From Haliclona indistincta (Eukaryota > Porifera > Demospongiae > Haplosclerida > Chalinidae): a DNA stretch of 64,000 nucleotides. Positions within the stretch are counted from its first letter, which is position 1. Each line of letters opens with the position of its first letter. Under the pieces are notes generated by a model. That model ran no database searches, was not told the origin of the DNA, and was given only the letters and a program-made list of their open reading frames with translations. The stretch lies in assembly GCA_964017065.1 (NCBI GenBank), contig OZ024785.1, positions 13,533,592 through 13,597,591 on the forward strand. The letters run 5' to 3'. Positions 10,751 to 23,262 of the stretch are shown here, piece by piece. The position numbers and the translations under genes are program-made.

Positions 10751-12170
10751 AGAGTTATCTATTGTTTTTCTTCACATCCCAGAGTGTTATTATTTGAAAC
10801 TTTCCTTTTGATGTATAGTTAGAAAAATGACCAGCATTTTGTTTGATCGAGAGCATTATTTATTAGTGAGTATAGTCACTGATACAGTGAATTTAGTTGG
10901 ATATCTGTGGATGAGCCAATTTTTGGGGGTGTGCTTTCAAATTTTCTTTCTCTACACTGTCTCTATTCCCGCAATAGTGTATTTATTTCAATTGCTATTG
11001 CATTAGTTGTTTGCTACTAACTAGACTTTGTTGGTCTCTCATAACCATCTCCGGCAGCAAATGCTGACCAGTTATAGCCCATAACCGATTTTCTAGAATT
11101 TTAATCAGCTTGCTCTAATGGCTGCCCTCCTAGCCTCCTCCTGGTCATCCAGCTCATCCACTAAATCGTCGATGCGCTGGTGGTAGTTGTTGTTCATGAA
11201 TCTCGAATAGTCTAGTACGAATACAAAACCATAAACCACTAAGTCTTGTACATTAAGCTAGTTCAACTCACTCCCATATGTCTGGAACGCCATTTTTAAT
11301 AACACAATAATTATAACCGGGATATTAACCATAAAAATTAATTGCCCATACCCATAGCAAGATGTTTTGCTTAAAACAGCTGCTAGAAACTTTACTTCAC
11401 TGTAAATTTTCTTCCTCGTGCTACACTAGGCGGTGTCAATATTTAATTTGAGCCATTTTATTCGCTTCTCACATGCAAAGTGTTAATGAAAATAATTGTT
11501 TAGATAATAAAAATAATAGCTAATTTTCCGAACATTGATAACCTGTTTGGCTGTGTTACTTGTTGTGTTCATGTAGCTTTTCAATGCTGATTTTATTTAG
11601 CTTTCTTTGAGTGTCATGGATGGTTTCTTGACACCATGTTTTTGATTTGTTGTAGCTAATGGTCAACTTGTACCTTGGAATTATTTTGCGAAGGGATTAA
11701 GTTATTGTTAGTTACGGAAAGAAAGAATTTTTTGAACAGAACCAGGATTTGGACCTCTTGATCTGCAGCCTCTTTCATTGCCTCGAGCTGCCTGATTTTC
11801 ATTTGCTCCCCCAAAGTGCTCTGTTTGCTTGAACATCAGTTTGTTCATTCCGGGAATGTCATTGGTATGCTGTTTAACCTCTTTCGGTATGCCCACCATT
11901 AGACATCTGACCAAGAACAGCTGCCATATTCACAATCCATCTTATTTGTCATCTAGTAGTTATTAAGATGAGAAGAACGAAGAGAAGATCTAGCATTACT
12001 CTTAGAACAGACAGTCTAGGATTGGTTTGAACCTCAATATAGCAAGCACCTCCACATGTTGCACTGTGTGTTGTTAGTGTATACACTGCTTTAGACAGCT
12101 CTGCTACATTGATAATGTGTCAACCATCTATTAGACACATTTGCACGTCTTGATCTTCCTTCAACAGAGA
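10738..12170. repeat. Block B, copy 3 (5'-truncated)
   Basis: Starts within block B at the CAGTAGTGGGAGAG segment and runs to the CAACCATCTATTAG end. It contains the coiled-coil exon at 11,114-11,211 and the second relic at 11,708-11,914. It is followed directly by block C. Confidence 0.85.
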
Positions 12171-12506
12171 ATAAGTACTTCATCATGTAACCTAGTTGAT
12201 AATAATTGAGAGACATCAAAATAAAAACCGTAACTTAACGGTCCTCTTCTATCTTTAATATTGCTGCAACATTGATGCTCTTGTTCCAAAATTACTGTCA
12301 CAATTAGAGCCAAGAGCTAATGAGTGTCCTTCCTGTTGTGACAATAACATGGCTGGAGTCATAGACCACATTCTGGTTAAACGAGATGTCCCACATTAAT
12401 TTTTTATCACATCATCTGATATTGTTTGAGCAGGATGCCTCAGAATGTATTAGACATGTACCACACAACAGTTGATGTATTATTTTAGTGTTAATTAATT
12501 TAACAC

Positions 12507-12734
12507 ATTTTGTAACCTCGATAGGATGTATAAAATGGAGCAGATAATATCGATTTCCAAATTCCAACCACTGCCTCGTGTTGGCGATTTCTGAAGTTGT
12601 CTATCCTCTATAGAAGCTTGCCGTCATATGAGATTCTCTCAATGAGATCTAGTCGCAGATGTGAATTGTGCGGCTAACTATGGTCTAGAAATTATCATCA
12701 ATAATAGTGAGCGTAGCTCTGGTTTGATGGGATC
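12507..12734 (-). pseudogene. MATH N-terminal exon relic (copy 2)
   Basis: Same exon as at 9,351-9,578, with IDNF.NRQHEAV visible but a deletion and an in-frame stop before LRLDLIE. Nearly identical to the copy at 25,448-25,675. Confidence 0.65.
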
Positions 12735-13807
12735 CTGTTAAAGAGATCAAAAACTGATATATTCGTACTACCGCCCATATGGTTAGATCAGCCAGAATTG
12801 CCACACAGAATAGTCCAGAATTATAATGACGCCATGGTATATATAGGGCAGTTAAATGAAGCTACTGTACACGCTGCAGGCTCACAATGGCACTACATTT
12901 TAGTACAACTCCATTCAAATAATTTATGTCACTGTTGATCATAATGCATTGTGGCTTACATCAAGAAGTACCATCTGGAGCCAATAGGGCAAAAACACAT
13001 TATGAACAATTAAACAAAATTGCGCAAAGCATTACACTTAATTTAACTTGCAATGATTGTCGTGCAGCTGAAATTGGCTGTATGATACATGCATGGTGTC
13101 AGACTGTGTGTATCATAATAAGTATGAGTTGACTTCATTGAAGCAATAATTGATCCTTTAACAAAATAAATATTAAATAATTCCTGCTTGTACTGAACAA
13201 AGCCTTATGTGTCTGTTCAGTCCTATTCACTTTTTTGCCTTATTCACTTTTTTGTCAACTCTAGTAGTTATTTGATGAGAGGAACGAAGAGAAGAGCTAG
13301 CATTACTCTTAGAACAGACAGTCTAGGATTTGTTTGAACCTCAATATAGCAAGCACCTCCACATGTTGCACTGTGTGTTGTTAGTGTATACACTGCTTTA
13401 GACAGCTCTCGTACATTGATAGTCAACCATCTATTAGACACATTTGCACGTCTTGATCTTCCTTCAACAGAGTCGACACTTCATCATGTAACCTAGTTGA
13501 TAATAATTGAGAGACATCAAAATAAAAACCGTAACTTAACGGTCCTCTTCTATCTTTAATATTGCTGCAACATTGATGCTCTTGTTCCAAAATTACTGTC
13601 ACAATTAGAGCCAAGAGCTAATGAGTGTCCTTCCTGTTGTGACAATAACATGGCTGGAGTCATAGACCACATTCTGGTTAAACGAGATGTCCCACATTAA
13701 TTTTTTATCACATCATCTGATATTGTTTGAGCAGGATGCCTCAGAATGTATTAGACATGTACCACACAACAGTTGATGTATTATTTTAGTGTTAATTAAT
13801 TTAACAC

Positions 13808-14035
13808 ATTTTGTAACCTCGATAGGATGTATAAAATGGAGCAGATAATATTGATTTCCAAATTGCAACCACTGCCTCGTGTTGGCGATTTCTGAAGTTG
13901 TCTATCCTCCATAGAAGCTTGCCTTCATATGAGATTCTCTCAATGAGATCTAGTCGCAGATGTGAATTGTGCGGCTAACTATGGTCTAGAAATTATCATC
14001 AATAATAGTGAGCGTAGCTCTGGTTTGATGGGATC
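13808..14035 (-). pseudogene. MATH N-terminal exon relic (copy 3)
   Basis: The minus strand reads LRLDLIERISYEGKLLWRID, NFRNRQHEAVVAIWKSIL and APFYTSYRGYKM. The same upstream deletion and stop as copy 2 are present. Nearly identical to 26,749-26,976. Confidence 0.7.
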
Positions 14036-14514
14036 CTGTTAAAGAGATCAAAAACTGATATATTCGTACTACCGCCCATATGGTTAGATCAGCCAGAATT
14101 GCCACACAGAATAGTCCAGAATTATAATGACGCCATGGTATATATAGGGCAGTTAAATGAACCTCCTGTACACGCTGCAGGCTCACAATGGCACTACATT
14201 TTAGTACAACTCCATTCAAATAATTTATGTCACTGTTGATCATAATGCATTGTGGCTTACATCAAGAAGTACCATCTGGAGCCAATAGGGCAAAAACAAA
14301 TATTCACATTATGAACAATTAAATAAAATTGCGCAAAGCATTACACTTATGTATATTATTATTTGAAACAATTCTCAGTGCTTGGTTATAACAAAATAGT
14401 TATAATAGGTTTCACTGCCGGCCTGGCATCGCTCTTTGTTAGAGTTACGTTGGGTGGTAGTGGGCACCAGTGGTACTGGTGGTGTCGGCAACGGTCTGTA
14501 TAAATGGTGGTACT

Positions 14515-14720
14515 GATGGAGTGCAACAAGCACAATGTTGGTAAACCTGTAGCCATGTTCATGCTTCCAGTTGGTCGAATGTAGGCAGGGCTGGTAATAT
14601 CCGGACGGAAAGTTCCGACTACGTTTCTATATTCTGTCTCCTGATTTATTAGCAGTAGGCTGACAACTTGGCGGACTGGCTAAGGGAGTAGAGCATCAAT
14701 AGGACTCTTAATCAGGAACA
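14515..14720 (-). pseudogene. MATH C-terminal exon relic (copy 2, 3' truncated)
   Basis: The minus strand reads FLIKSPIDALLP, a TAG, then PVRQVVSLLLINQETEYRNV and VGTFRPDITSPAYIRPTG. The stop stands where TRAFs have Trp in the DALLPWPF motif. Homology is lost after the GLPTLC segment, so the end of the domain is missing. Confidence 0.7.
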
Positions 14721-14756
14721 TTGTTGATTTCTTTATAGTGTTTTAAGTGTATTTCT

Positions 14757-16200
14757 GTTACGAATTCTCCATGTGAATTCCTAAGATTGGTCTACTAAAG
14801 TTTAAATTCGTCATAGCGACTAGAGTGTGCCCAATCATGTACCCCATAAGCTGTCTGATACGAGTCATGTGGAGGCAATCATCTGCCACTCCTGTAGCAG
14901 ATCTGTTTTTAAGCTAAAAAGGTTTTGGTGCAACAAAATAGTGTCCTATTTGCTTCAAAGGAAAGAAGTCCCTAAGCTTTTGAAAACCTTTCCAACTTAC
15001 GGAGTGTGTTCTAGATAGAGTCATTTGAAACGTGTGGATAATATCTCCTTCAACAACAAGGAGTTGAATGTTTCAAAAGTTGTCTTTTCAGGTATAAAGT
15101 AGGCCTTTGTGTGATCCATAGAGATCTTTTGATGAGTTGGAGCCCATTTTCTTTTAATCGGTTTATTTTTGCTTTACTTTAAGAATTTCCAAATGCTACA
15201 GTAGTGGGAGAGTTATTTATTGTTATTCTTCACATCCCACAGTGTTATTATTTGAAACTTTCCTTTTGATGTATAGTTAGATAAATGACTCACATTAGGG
15301 CATGATTGCGACTTGCCGAGCTCGGGGCTCGGCCGCGCTCGAGGCTGATCGAGAGCTCGGGGCTTGCCGCGGATGACATCGGCGACTACTTGAAAAAAAG
15401 GTGAAACTTAGCATAAGCAATAGACAAAGCATCCAGCTAACCTTTACAGAATTACTAAACGTGCACGTGGCAGAAGGATAGCTGGAGTATTGCTGAGTCA
15501 GCAATTATCTTGGGCGGAGTCGACCGCATCTCTTGAGTGTGGTTACAAGCTCACCCACGCAAAAAAGTTTCAAACTAGATCTCATCATTGCAGTTTTTCT
15601 TGCCACTGGATGTGGTTGTAATGTGAGTCATTTGTTAGTGAGTATAGTCACTGATACAGTGAATTTAGTTGGATATCTGTGGATGAGCAAATTTGTTGGG
15701 GTGTGCTTTCAAATTTTTTTCTCTACACTGTCTCTATTCCTGCAATAGTGTATTTATTTCGATTGCTATTGCATTAGTTGTTTGCTACTAACTAGACTTT
15801 GTTGGTCTCTCATAATCATCTCCGGCAGCAAATGCTGACCAGTTATAGCCCATAACTGTGCAAGACTTTTTAGAATTTTAATCAGCTTACTCTAATGGCT
15901 GCCCTCCTAGCCTCCTCCTGGTCATCCAGCTCATCCACTAAATCGTCGATGCGCTGGTGGTAGTTGATGTTCATGAATCTTTTATAGTCTAGTAGTAATA
16001 CAAAACCATAAACTACTAAGTCTTGTACAACAAGCTAGTTCAACTCACTCCCATATGTCTGGAACGCCATTTTTAATAACACAATAATAATAACCCGGAT
16101 TTTAACCATAAAAATTAATTGCCCATATCGATAGCAAGATGTTTTGCTTAAAACAGCTGCTAGAAACTTTACTTCACTGTAAATTTTCTTCCTCGCGCTA
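14757..16200. repeat. Block B, copy 4, left part
   Basis: Intact start and landmarks down to CTTCCTCGCGCTA at 16,200, where a TIR element interrupts it. It resumes at 18,466. It includes the kinase 3'-end fragment at 15,310-15,387 and the coiled-coil exon at 15,891-15,988. Confidence 0.9.
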
Positions 16201-18465
16201 TAGTCAGGTTCACTATGTTCATGAAAACAGTTTCGTTCAAATTTTGTGGAGATTAGTAAACCATTATATTTTTGAAAAGCTTATGACATGAGGAATCCAA
16301 AAATCAATGTTTGCATTTGCACCGAACCTCATTTGGCCACTTTTCGGGGACTTAAAAATTGCTACCTAATTAATAGTAATTAACAGAAATCATGAGCCTA
16401 TTTCACTACACACAGAGATGGTTTTCAAACATGATATGTAATCAGTGATCAAAAACTCACATAGCAACAGAAAAAGAATTTTGTGGCAAGTAATACTAAT
16501 TTTATTGCTCATTATCATCGTCATCACTGTCCGTATCATTTCCGTCTTCATCATTTGCACATCCTGTGTCACATGAGCAGAGTTCTGTGCATGGTAGATT
16601 ATTCTTCCTGCATGAACATCTTAGTGTAGAGCAATCAGTTTTACAGCATCTAACTAGCTCATTAATGGCCTGTGGTGCAGGAAGAACCTTTGTAGTGACT
16701 GGCAAAATTTGACCATCTGTATTCTTGTAGTATCCAAAATTTAGTGGTTCAAAGGTTGTTGCTGCATTATGGTGGCTTAATTGGAACCATACCCGGCTTT
16801 GTAACCGCACTCGCTTAATGTGTTCCTCAAGTGCTCCATGCGTAGGTGGTAATTTGTTGCTTTCAGCTGCTAGTTGTTTGCAGAACAGATGCCATCTTAA
16901 ATCAGGTAATGCAGATACTCTTTGGACAGTACCTCAAACAAACAAAATTAGCCAATTCATCTTTCACTTCCTGTGTTAAGTCACCTTCCATTGGTAGTTT
17001 CATGAGTGCTCTCGGCAAACTCACATCAGCTCTCATGTACTGTTGAAACCATCTTGTTTTTCCTATCCCTGAAATTTCCAATGTTGTCTGCTCCAGTAAA
17101 AGCATGAAATGTAGATAAAAGTTGTGCCTTTTCTTCGCCTAATGCTCTCCAGGTTGGTTCAACATCCACCATACCTGAAACCATTGAAATTGATGTCTTT
17201 TTGCAGAGCTCTCATAGTGTGTCACGGCCAGAACCAAGACATCTGTATCAGGAGAGAAGTATATCAATTGTGCATCAGGACATCGTTGTGATGCTTTTGC
17301 TGCCAGGCAGATCATAAGTGTGTCAGCCTCTTCATGATTGTTATCTTCGAAGTGAAGGTTCCCATTGCTTCTGGTATGACCCGAGGCTGCTGTGATGAAT
17401 AGCTGAATCGATTCCTTTTGCAATCCAGGATTGCTTTGGCGAGGTAGTCTGTTAGATCTGCTTTTGATTTTTCATGTGATAGAAACCGTGCGATTGAAAT
17501 GTGCTTGATGTCTGTATCATCTGCGATCTTGTATTGCATATGGGAACTATTCTTTGTCGTCGTTTCTCTCTAGTTTTCTCTTTGAGGGAGTTGGGTTTGT
17601 ATGTATCAAAGACCAAGATGACTTCACTGAATCCTGCTGTCAGATTTGTGAGCCTGTCATTAAAACTCTTGGCTAGATCTTTTACTGTACTGATTGTCCC
17701 TTTCTTCTTTGCAAACTTCTGAACTAGAACCATTCCATCAACAACAGCATTTTTCTAGTTGTACTGTTATTGCCTGCAGTTATTTGGCCTGTGTTTCCCA
17801 GCTTCTCTAGGTTATGAATCAGCGTAACTTTTTCGGTGCATGGCAACATTGATCCATATGGTGCAAAAGTGCTCTTGGAGTCATCATCAACATCAACATG
17901 CAGCTTTACGACCATACAGATTTTTTGTCTCTCTCATGTCAATAATCTGATCGTGAATCTTTACTGTCTCCTTGCTGCCAGACAAATACATTTTGTTGTT
18001 TTGCTTCTTGAGGCTGGGTACATACACTTGTGTGATGAAATTGTATAGCTGGTTCCCTTCTACATTAAATGGATTCCATGGCTCAATATTGCTGCTTTAA
18101 TCTTTCTGACAGCTTCAAGTTTAACAGTAGGTCGATCGCAATACGTGATAAAATTAAATTATTTCACAGCCACTAAAATGACTGAAATCGATAGAATCAA
18201 AATTTTTTTGCTACCACTGAATTGTTTACATCTGAATACATAGGTATTGAATTTTAAATTACCTTCATATGTCAATTATAAGTTAAATTGTTTGAAAGTT
18301 GCTAATTAATACTCGTCATTTAATACGCTTAAAAAAGTACAATACAAGCATCTGTGCAAATGCAAACATTGATTTTCAGACTCCTTATGTTATAAGCTTT
18401 CCAAAAATATATAGTTTTCCAAATCTCCCAAAAATTTGAACAAAATTACATAGTGAACCTGACTA
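16201..18465. mobile_element. 2,265-bp DNA transposon with ~120-bp TIRs and CTA target duplication
   Basis: Ends are TAGTCAGGTTCACTATGT at 16,201 and its exact reverse complement ending at 18,465. Imperfect inverted homology continues for about 120 bp inward to a TTTGCATTTGCAC segment. The flanks are CTA at 16,198-16,200 and CTA at 18,466-18,468. Paralogous empty sites at about 11,420 and 29,265 read GCTACACTAG without the insert, which proves the boundaries. The interior encodes a broken protein on the minus strand. A 3-bp duplication fits the PIF/Harbinger group but is not enough to assign the superfamily. Confidence 0.95.
16502..18110 (-). pseudogene. PIN/FEN-like domain protein of the TIR element, frameshifted
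   Basis: Read down the minus strand in several frames. In order: a leader with DPF/NPF-like and KIHDQIIDM text (18,060-17,900); ILVFDTYKPNSLKEKTREKR (about 17,620); then SGHTRSNGNLHFEDNNHEEADTL (17,370-17,300); YFSPDTDVLVLAVTHYE (17,260); ISGIGKTRWFQQYM (17,070); and a Cys-rich C-terminus with RCSCRKNNLPCTELCSC (16,620-16,560) before an acidic tail. HEEADT, SPDTDVLVL and a G.GK block in this order belong to a large invertebrate repeat-encoded family with PIN/FEN-nuclease-like spacing of acidic residues. At least four frame changes make it a pseudogene. Whether it mobilised the element is unknown. Confidence 0.6.
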
Positions 18466-20000
18466 CTACACTAGCCGGTGTCAATATTTAATTTGAGCCA
18501 TTTTATTGGCTTCTCACTTGCAAAGTGTTAATGATAACTCTATAAACTCAATATCAAAACTTAGTATGTGTAGTGTCAATACTGTTTCCTTTGTGAGGAA
18601 GGCGACTCCTGGGATTAAACTTAGGCTTCTCCTTAACCTCTGAAATTCTGCATCTAGAAGTTTATTTTTGGCAAATTGAAATAATTGTTTAGCTACAGCA
18701 CTGCTACAGCAGTTTTTCCCGTAAATGCTATTGTTGTGTTGCCGACTGTGCTGAAGTCCCCGACGGGATTACTAGCTCCTATTATATAGACAGATGTTCC
18801 GTCGAGCCCCCACTCCATCCGCCCCACTGGCGTTGTGGTGGTGCATACCGCAACGGCAGGCTCACCACCACAACCAACCCCATCCTGGTACAGGCTTACT
18901 ATAAAAAAGATTTTATAACTGTACATGTGTTACCAGTAGCCCATAAAGATTTAAAATTATAATAATGTGTAAACGAATACCATGGCCAGGGCAGGGCGTG
19001 TACACGCTAAAATGTCATTGATTTTATACGTTGCGTAGAGCAGTTGCGTATCTACGTGCGTGCTACTAACTAGACTTTGTTGGTCTCTCATAACCATCTC
19101 CGGCAGCAAATGCTGACCAGTTATAGCCCATAACCGATTTTCTAGAATTTTAATCAGCTTACTCTAATGGCTGCCCTCCTAGCCTCCTCCTGGTCATCCA
19201 GCTCATCCACTAAATCGTCGATGCGCTGGTGGTAGTTGTTGTTCATGAATCTTTTATAGTCTAGTACGAATACAAAACCATAAACTGCTAAGTCTTGTAC
19301 AACAAGCTAGTTCAACTCACTCCCATATGTCTGGAACGCCATTTTTAATAACACAATAATAATAACCGGGATTTTAACCATAAAAATTAGTTGCCCATAT
19401 CCATAGCAAGATGTTTTGCTTAAAACAGCTGCTAGAAACTTTACTTCACTGTCGCGGTGGGCTATGTCTCGACAGGCAGCGTACGGACTGGAGGTTAGGA
19501 TTAGGACGAGTAGCGGGGCTATGTCACGACAGCTCACAGGCAGATACATGTAAACAAGCGTACTCGTGCTACACTAGGCGGGGTCAATATTTAATTTGAG
19601 CCATTTTATTGGCTTCTCGCATGCAAAGTGTTAATGAAAATAATAGCTAATTTTCGAACATTGATAACCTGGTTGGCTGTGTTACTTATTGTGTTCATGT
19701 AGCTTTTCAATCCTGATTTTATTTAGCTTTCTTTGAGTGTCATGGATGGTTTCTTGTCACCATGTTTTTGGTTTGTTGTAGCTAATGGTCAACTTGTACC
19801 TTGGAATTCTTTTGCAAAGGGATTAAGTTATTGTTAGTTACTGAAAGAAAGAATTTGTTAAACATAACCAGGATTTGGACCTCTTGATCTGCAACCTCTT
19901 TCATTGCCTCGAGCTGCCTGATTTTCATTTGCTCCCCCAAAGTGCTCTGTTTGCTGATACAAGTATAATGATGCACTTGCCATGTCTGTTTTTTTGGCAT
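18466..20000. repeat. Block B, copy 4, right part
   Basis: Continues block B after the TIR element. It carries the best-preserved Ig-like exon (18,693-18,926), the coiled-coil exon (19,163-19,260) and the second coiled-coil relic (19,782-20,012). An extra ~110-bp piece at 19,453-19,563 is absent from the other copies. Confidence 0.85.
18693..18926 (-). pseudogene. Ig-like domain exon relic (copy 2, open frame)
   Basis: 77 open residues containing YQDGVGCGGEPAVAVCTTTT, VGRMEWGLDGTSVYIIGASN and GNTTIAFTGK. Two Cys, a Trp 12 residues on, and alternating hydrophobics suggest an Ig-like fold of an extracellular protein. A third copy at about 29,350-29,555 is also open; the first (7,795-7,990) is frameshifted. 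No signal peptide or membrane segment is attached. I place it as an exon captured in the repeat. Confidence 0.45.
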
Positions 20001-20092
20001 TTCAGGAATCAATGGAGAAAGTTACCTCAGTATACATGTGGTTGAAGTTGATTTTTCTTTTATTTGCTGCTATTTATTTTTCTAATTCATAT

Positions 20093-20500
20093 TACCACAA
20101 CCTGAACACTGGTTTCTGTGTTCAAGTCGTAGATGTACTCAGACCACCTCAGCCTATTTGCTATTTTTTAGCGATTGTGCTACATGTTATAGTTGTGATT
20201 ATCAGCCTAATTAAGGATTTACCACAACATGTGTTCAAGTCTTAGATGTACTCTGATTGCCTCAGTGATTTATTTATTGTTACTGATATATTTTCAATTT
20301 TTTTGGGCTTTTGTGCTATTTTTGGCGTTTGTGCTATTTTGGATATTTGATTATCACTTTAGTAGTGTTTGGTTCTTGTGTTTGATTGCTATCAAGATGT
20401 GATTTAAGTTTTTTGCTTTTTGGTACAATTCTGTTATCACGTTAGTAGTGTTTGGTTCTTGTGTTTGATTGCTGTCAAGATGTATTTTAAGTTGTTGTAC
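20093..20500. repeat. Short direct repeats in AT-rich spacer
   Basis: AGTAGTGTTTGGTTCTTGTG and following bases occur at 20,361 and 20,444 (83-bp spacing). A TTACCACAAC...TAGATGTACTC segment occurs near 20,093 and 20,219. No gene is supported between 20,012 and 20,650. Confidence 0.7.
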
Positions 20501-20650
20501 ACTCAATTATTTCATCATGAATTTTCTTCGCAAAATATAGTATTTCATTTCATTTAAAATATCTTTATTGTAACCATGAAACCAAATAAGAGTTTTTGAG
20601 GAATATTGTAACATTAATTTTTTTTGTATTTTCCAGTGAAAGTCATGTTC

Positions 20651-20939
20651 TTATAATCGAAAATCAGTGAAGATAGTGTTGTTTGATAATATTTCTTGGT
20701 GGATTAGGACAATTACAGAAAAGCTGATCATCATCTGCTGACAAGTCTTCCAAGTCCGACTCGGCTTCTGTTTCGTCTTCACTAAAATAGTCATCAAAAC
20801 TATCATGTGCAGCTCTACAATCTTTGTGTTCGTCACATAAAGCATGCTCACGAATTGTGTTTACAAAATAATCCATCATTTGTTTTGCCGATCCTTTCTT
20901 AAAATAGAATGTATGCCTAATAATTGAGGCAGATACCAT
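20651..20939 (-). pseudogene. Acidic-linker fragment resembling the Mutator-OTU protein
   Basis: An open frame of 91 residues with AAHDSFDDYFSEDETEAESD, then LEDLSADDDQLFCNC. This echoes the large ORF at 32,928-36,761, which has VAHDSFDDDD, ARDSFDDD and LEKDLSSDDELLYCYC at the start of its third zinc knuckle. The upstream part (FKKGSAKQMMDYFVNTIREH) has no clear match there. It may be an exon of a related element or a low-complexity coincidence; the CNC/CYC position favours relatedness. Confidence 0.4.
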
Positions 20940-21156
20940 GCTTTTAAGCTTCTTTTCAAGTACAACTGTCTAATGGTTTCTTTTGTTCATGGCAAGTCTC
21001 GAAGCAATTGTTTGGTTTGGAAGTTTTAGTCTGCTGTGTCGATGAAATTGAAAAAATAACTTTACTACTTAATGAAGAAATACTCTGCCATTTCTGCATC
21101 TTTGTCTTTTATATCTGGTTACGAGACACTATGAGTGATGAGAACAATAAACTGGA

Positions 21157-23262
21157 TTTTATCCCGTCAGTTATACGCCGTTGTTTGTGCAGCAGAGCCC
21201 GCCATTGTCTTTTATAACTTGCTGTATTTGATGAAACTAACATCCATAATGTGGCTTGCTCTAGCTCAAGAACTGTCTTACTGAAATTCTCCACCTAGGA
21301 ATTGCTACTTAGTTGAATGTAATAATTATCTGGAATATCTAAAAACTTGCTGAAATATGAGTGCAGCAACCAGTCCACCACATATGAATTTAAATATCAA
21401 GTTGAAACTACATGATCCTATAAAATGATTCTATAAAAATGTCGACTTCTTTTCATTTTATTGATGATTACATGTATATAATGTTTTAAACTCATCAGTC
21501 CATATTTTTAATTGTCAAATAATTATTTCAAGTTGAGCTTATTTATATAATTTTTTTTGCAGTGATAAAATTTCATACCAATTTCATTTCAATGTTCATT
21601 TCAGTGACCACTCCAAAATTGTCGCCTCTTTTGTCTGCAATGTTTTTGAGATTTGTTTTGTAATGTTTTTCGAAACATTGTAATTTTGTTATGTTTTAGT
21701 ACATTTATTTAAGTTTCTTGTTAATTAGTTTTCCTTGTATTCTCTGGAAAAAGTTTAATTTTTGATAAAGTTATTGTTTTCTTCAGTTTTGGCATGTTTT
21801 TGTATTTTGATCAGTGAGATATATTCACGCTTACTCATTTTCATGCTCTGTTCCATTCTTATTCATTCATCACTTGGTAACGTTATACTTCATTTTTAGT
21901 TTTATTTTGCTTTACTTTATTATTTCAATACGTAGACAATAGTAGTCCTCTTAATCAGGAACATTGATTTCTTTATAGTGTTTTAAGTATAATTTTTTTG
22001 TGCAACAAAATAGTGTCCTATTTGGTTCAAAGGAAAGAAGTCTCTAGCCCACGTGACAATAGCCCTATCTTTCTCCACTATATGCCCGAGGTGGGGGTAG
22101 TGGGGGCATCGCATTGATAGGTGCATAACTACTATAATACTTGCCACTCTATAGCTATTGATTTTTGTAGTAAAGTGAAAATAATAATAATCATAAACAT
22201 ACCTACTTTTTATATAGACAGACACAAACGCTTAACCCTCCGGCGCCTACACGCCCAGGGTAATAATGGTACTAACCTTGAAAGGCAATCTTCCTACAAA
22301 TACTCTTATCTGTTACTTCTTTGACTTCTAGTTGTTCCTAGAGGAAATAATCACGAGAGATTCATGCATTTGTGATAACGACAGCTCTGTTCGAATTGTA
22401 GACCGATTGTTCAATGCTTACCATCTGCGGCAGTTGGGCGTACATGTCATGTATACAGAGCAGCTAGCAGAGAGGTTAGAAGTATTAGTATGCGCACGTG
22501 ATTTTTTTGGCTGTTATTATGTGCACTTGATTTAGGTTCCATCGTGAGGCGTGGCTCAATGGCGCTAGCTGCAGCATACAGCACTCGAAATCGAACCACT
22601 TACATCCCAGTGGCATAATACAATGTTAATGTTGTGCCAAGCCAATGTTGCAGCATTAATTCGCTTTCAACACCGACAGAATGCACAGAATGTTATGCGC
22701 TAATGTGGTCTGTGTATTAGCTAAGTTACATCTTACACTTATTACCTTTGTTTTATTATTTTTGAGAATGTCTACCCATGCTTGTTCATAAGAGAATTAG
22801 ACACAGACTTCAAAGTCCATTTGGTTGTTGAACATCATCTTATTATGATCAAAGTTACTATGAAACTATCAAATCAAACTATATAACTACTATCAAAATT
22901 ATGAAAGTTACAGAACAAAAATCAAACCTTTAAATTGTTCAAGTGTTAGTTATGTCATGGTTGTGGTATGTTGCATGTGTCAATCACAACTTCTAAAAAC
23001 ATGCAGTCATCTTTGATAAATTCTTTGTTATCAATGATGGAGTACAACAAGCACAATGTTGGTGTAGCCATGTTCATGCTTCCAGTTGGTCGAATGTAGG
23101 CAGGGCTGGTAATATCCGGACGGAAAGTTCCGACTACGTTTCTATATTCTGTCTCCTGATTTATTAGCAGCAGGCTAACAGCTTGGCGGACTGGCTAAGG
23201 GAGTAGAGACTCTTAATCAGGAACATTGTTGATTTCTTTATAGTGTTTTAAGTGTATTTCTG
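21157..23262. repeat. Block A, copy 2
   Basis: Homologous to the window start in the same order. It includes the MATH C-terminal exon at 22,955-23,155. Confidence 0.9.
22955..23155 (-). pseudogene. TRAF-type MATH domain, C-terminal exon (copy 3)
   Basis: The minus strand encodes 66 residues plus stop, as in copy 1, with an in-frame loss of two codons around MATGLP. Open from ETEYRNV to VVIDTCN. Upstream it continues VSLLLINQ to the same TAG at the expected LPWP tryptophan. MATH N-terminal exons at 25,448-25,675 and 26,749-26,976 lie upstream on the same strand and could once have been spliced to it. Confidence 0.7.

Larger units (their letters stand above)
12179..14757. repeat. Block C: tandem pair with 1,302-bp spacing
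   Basis: The sequence beginning CTTCATCATGTAACCTAG at 12,179 recurs at 13,481. The pair is repeated as a unit at 25,121 and 26,423, again spaced 1,302 bp. Each unit holds a damaged MATH N-terminal exon on the minus strand. The second unit of each pair also runs into a truncated MATH C-terminal exon. Confidence 0.95.

Noticed and set aside
14669..14710. tRNA-Lys-like string (GTAGAGCATCAATAGGACTCTTAATC) recurring in the array
   Set aside because: Read on the other strand it is the DALLP(W)PVRQVVSLLL part of a TRAF MATH domain, contiguous with the C-terminal exon. There is no T-arm or acceptor stem, so it is not a tRNA or SINE head.
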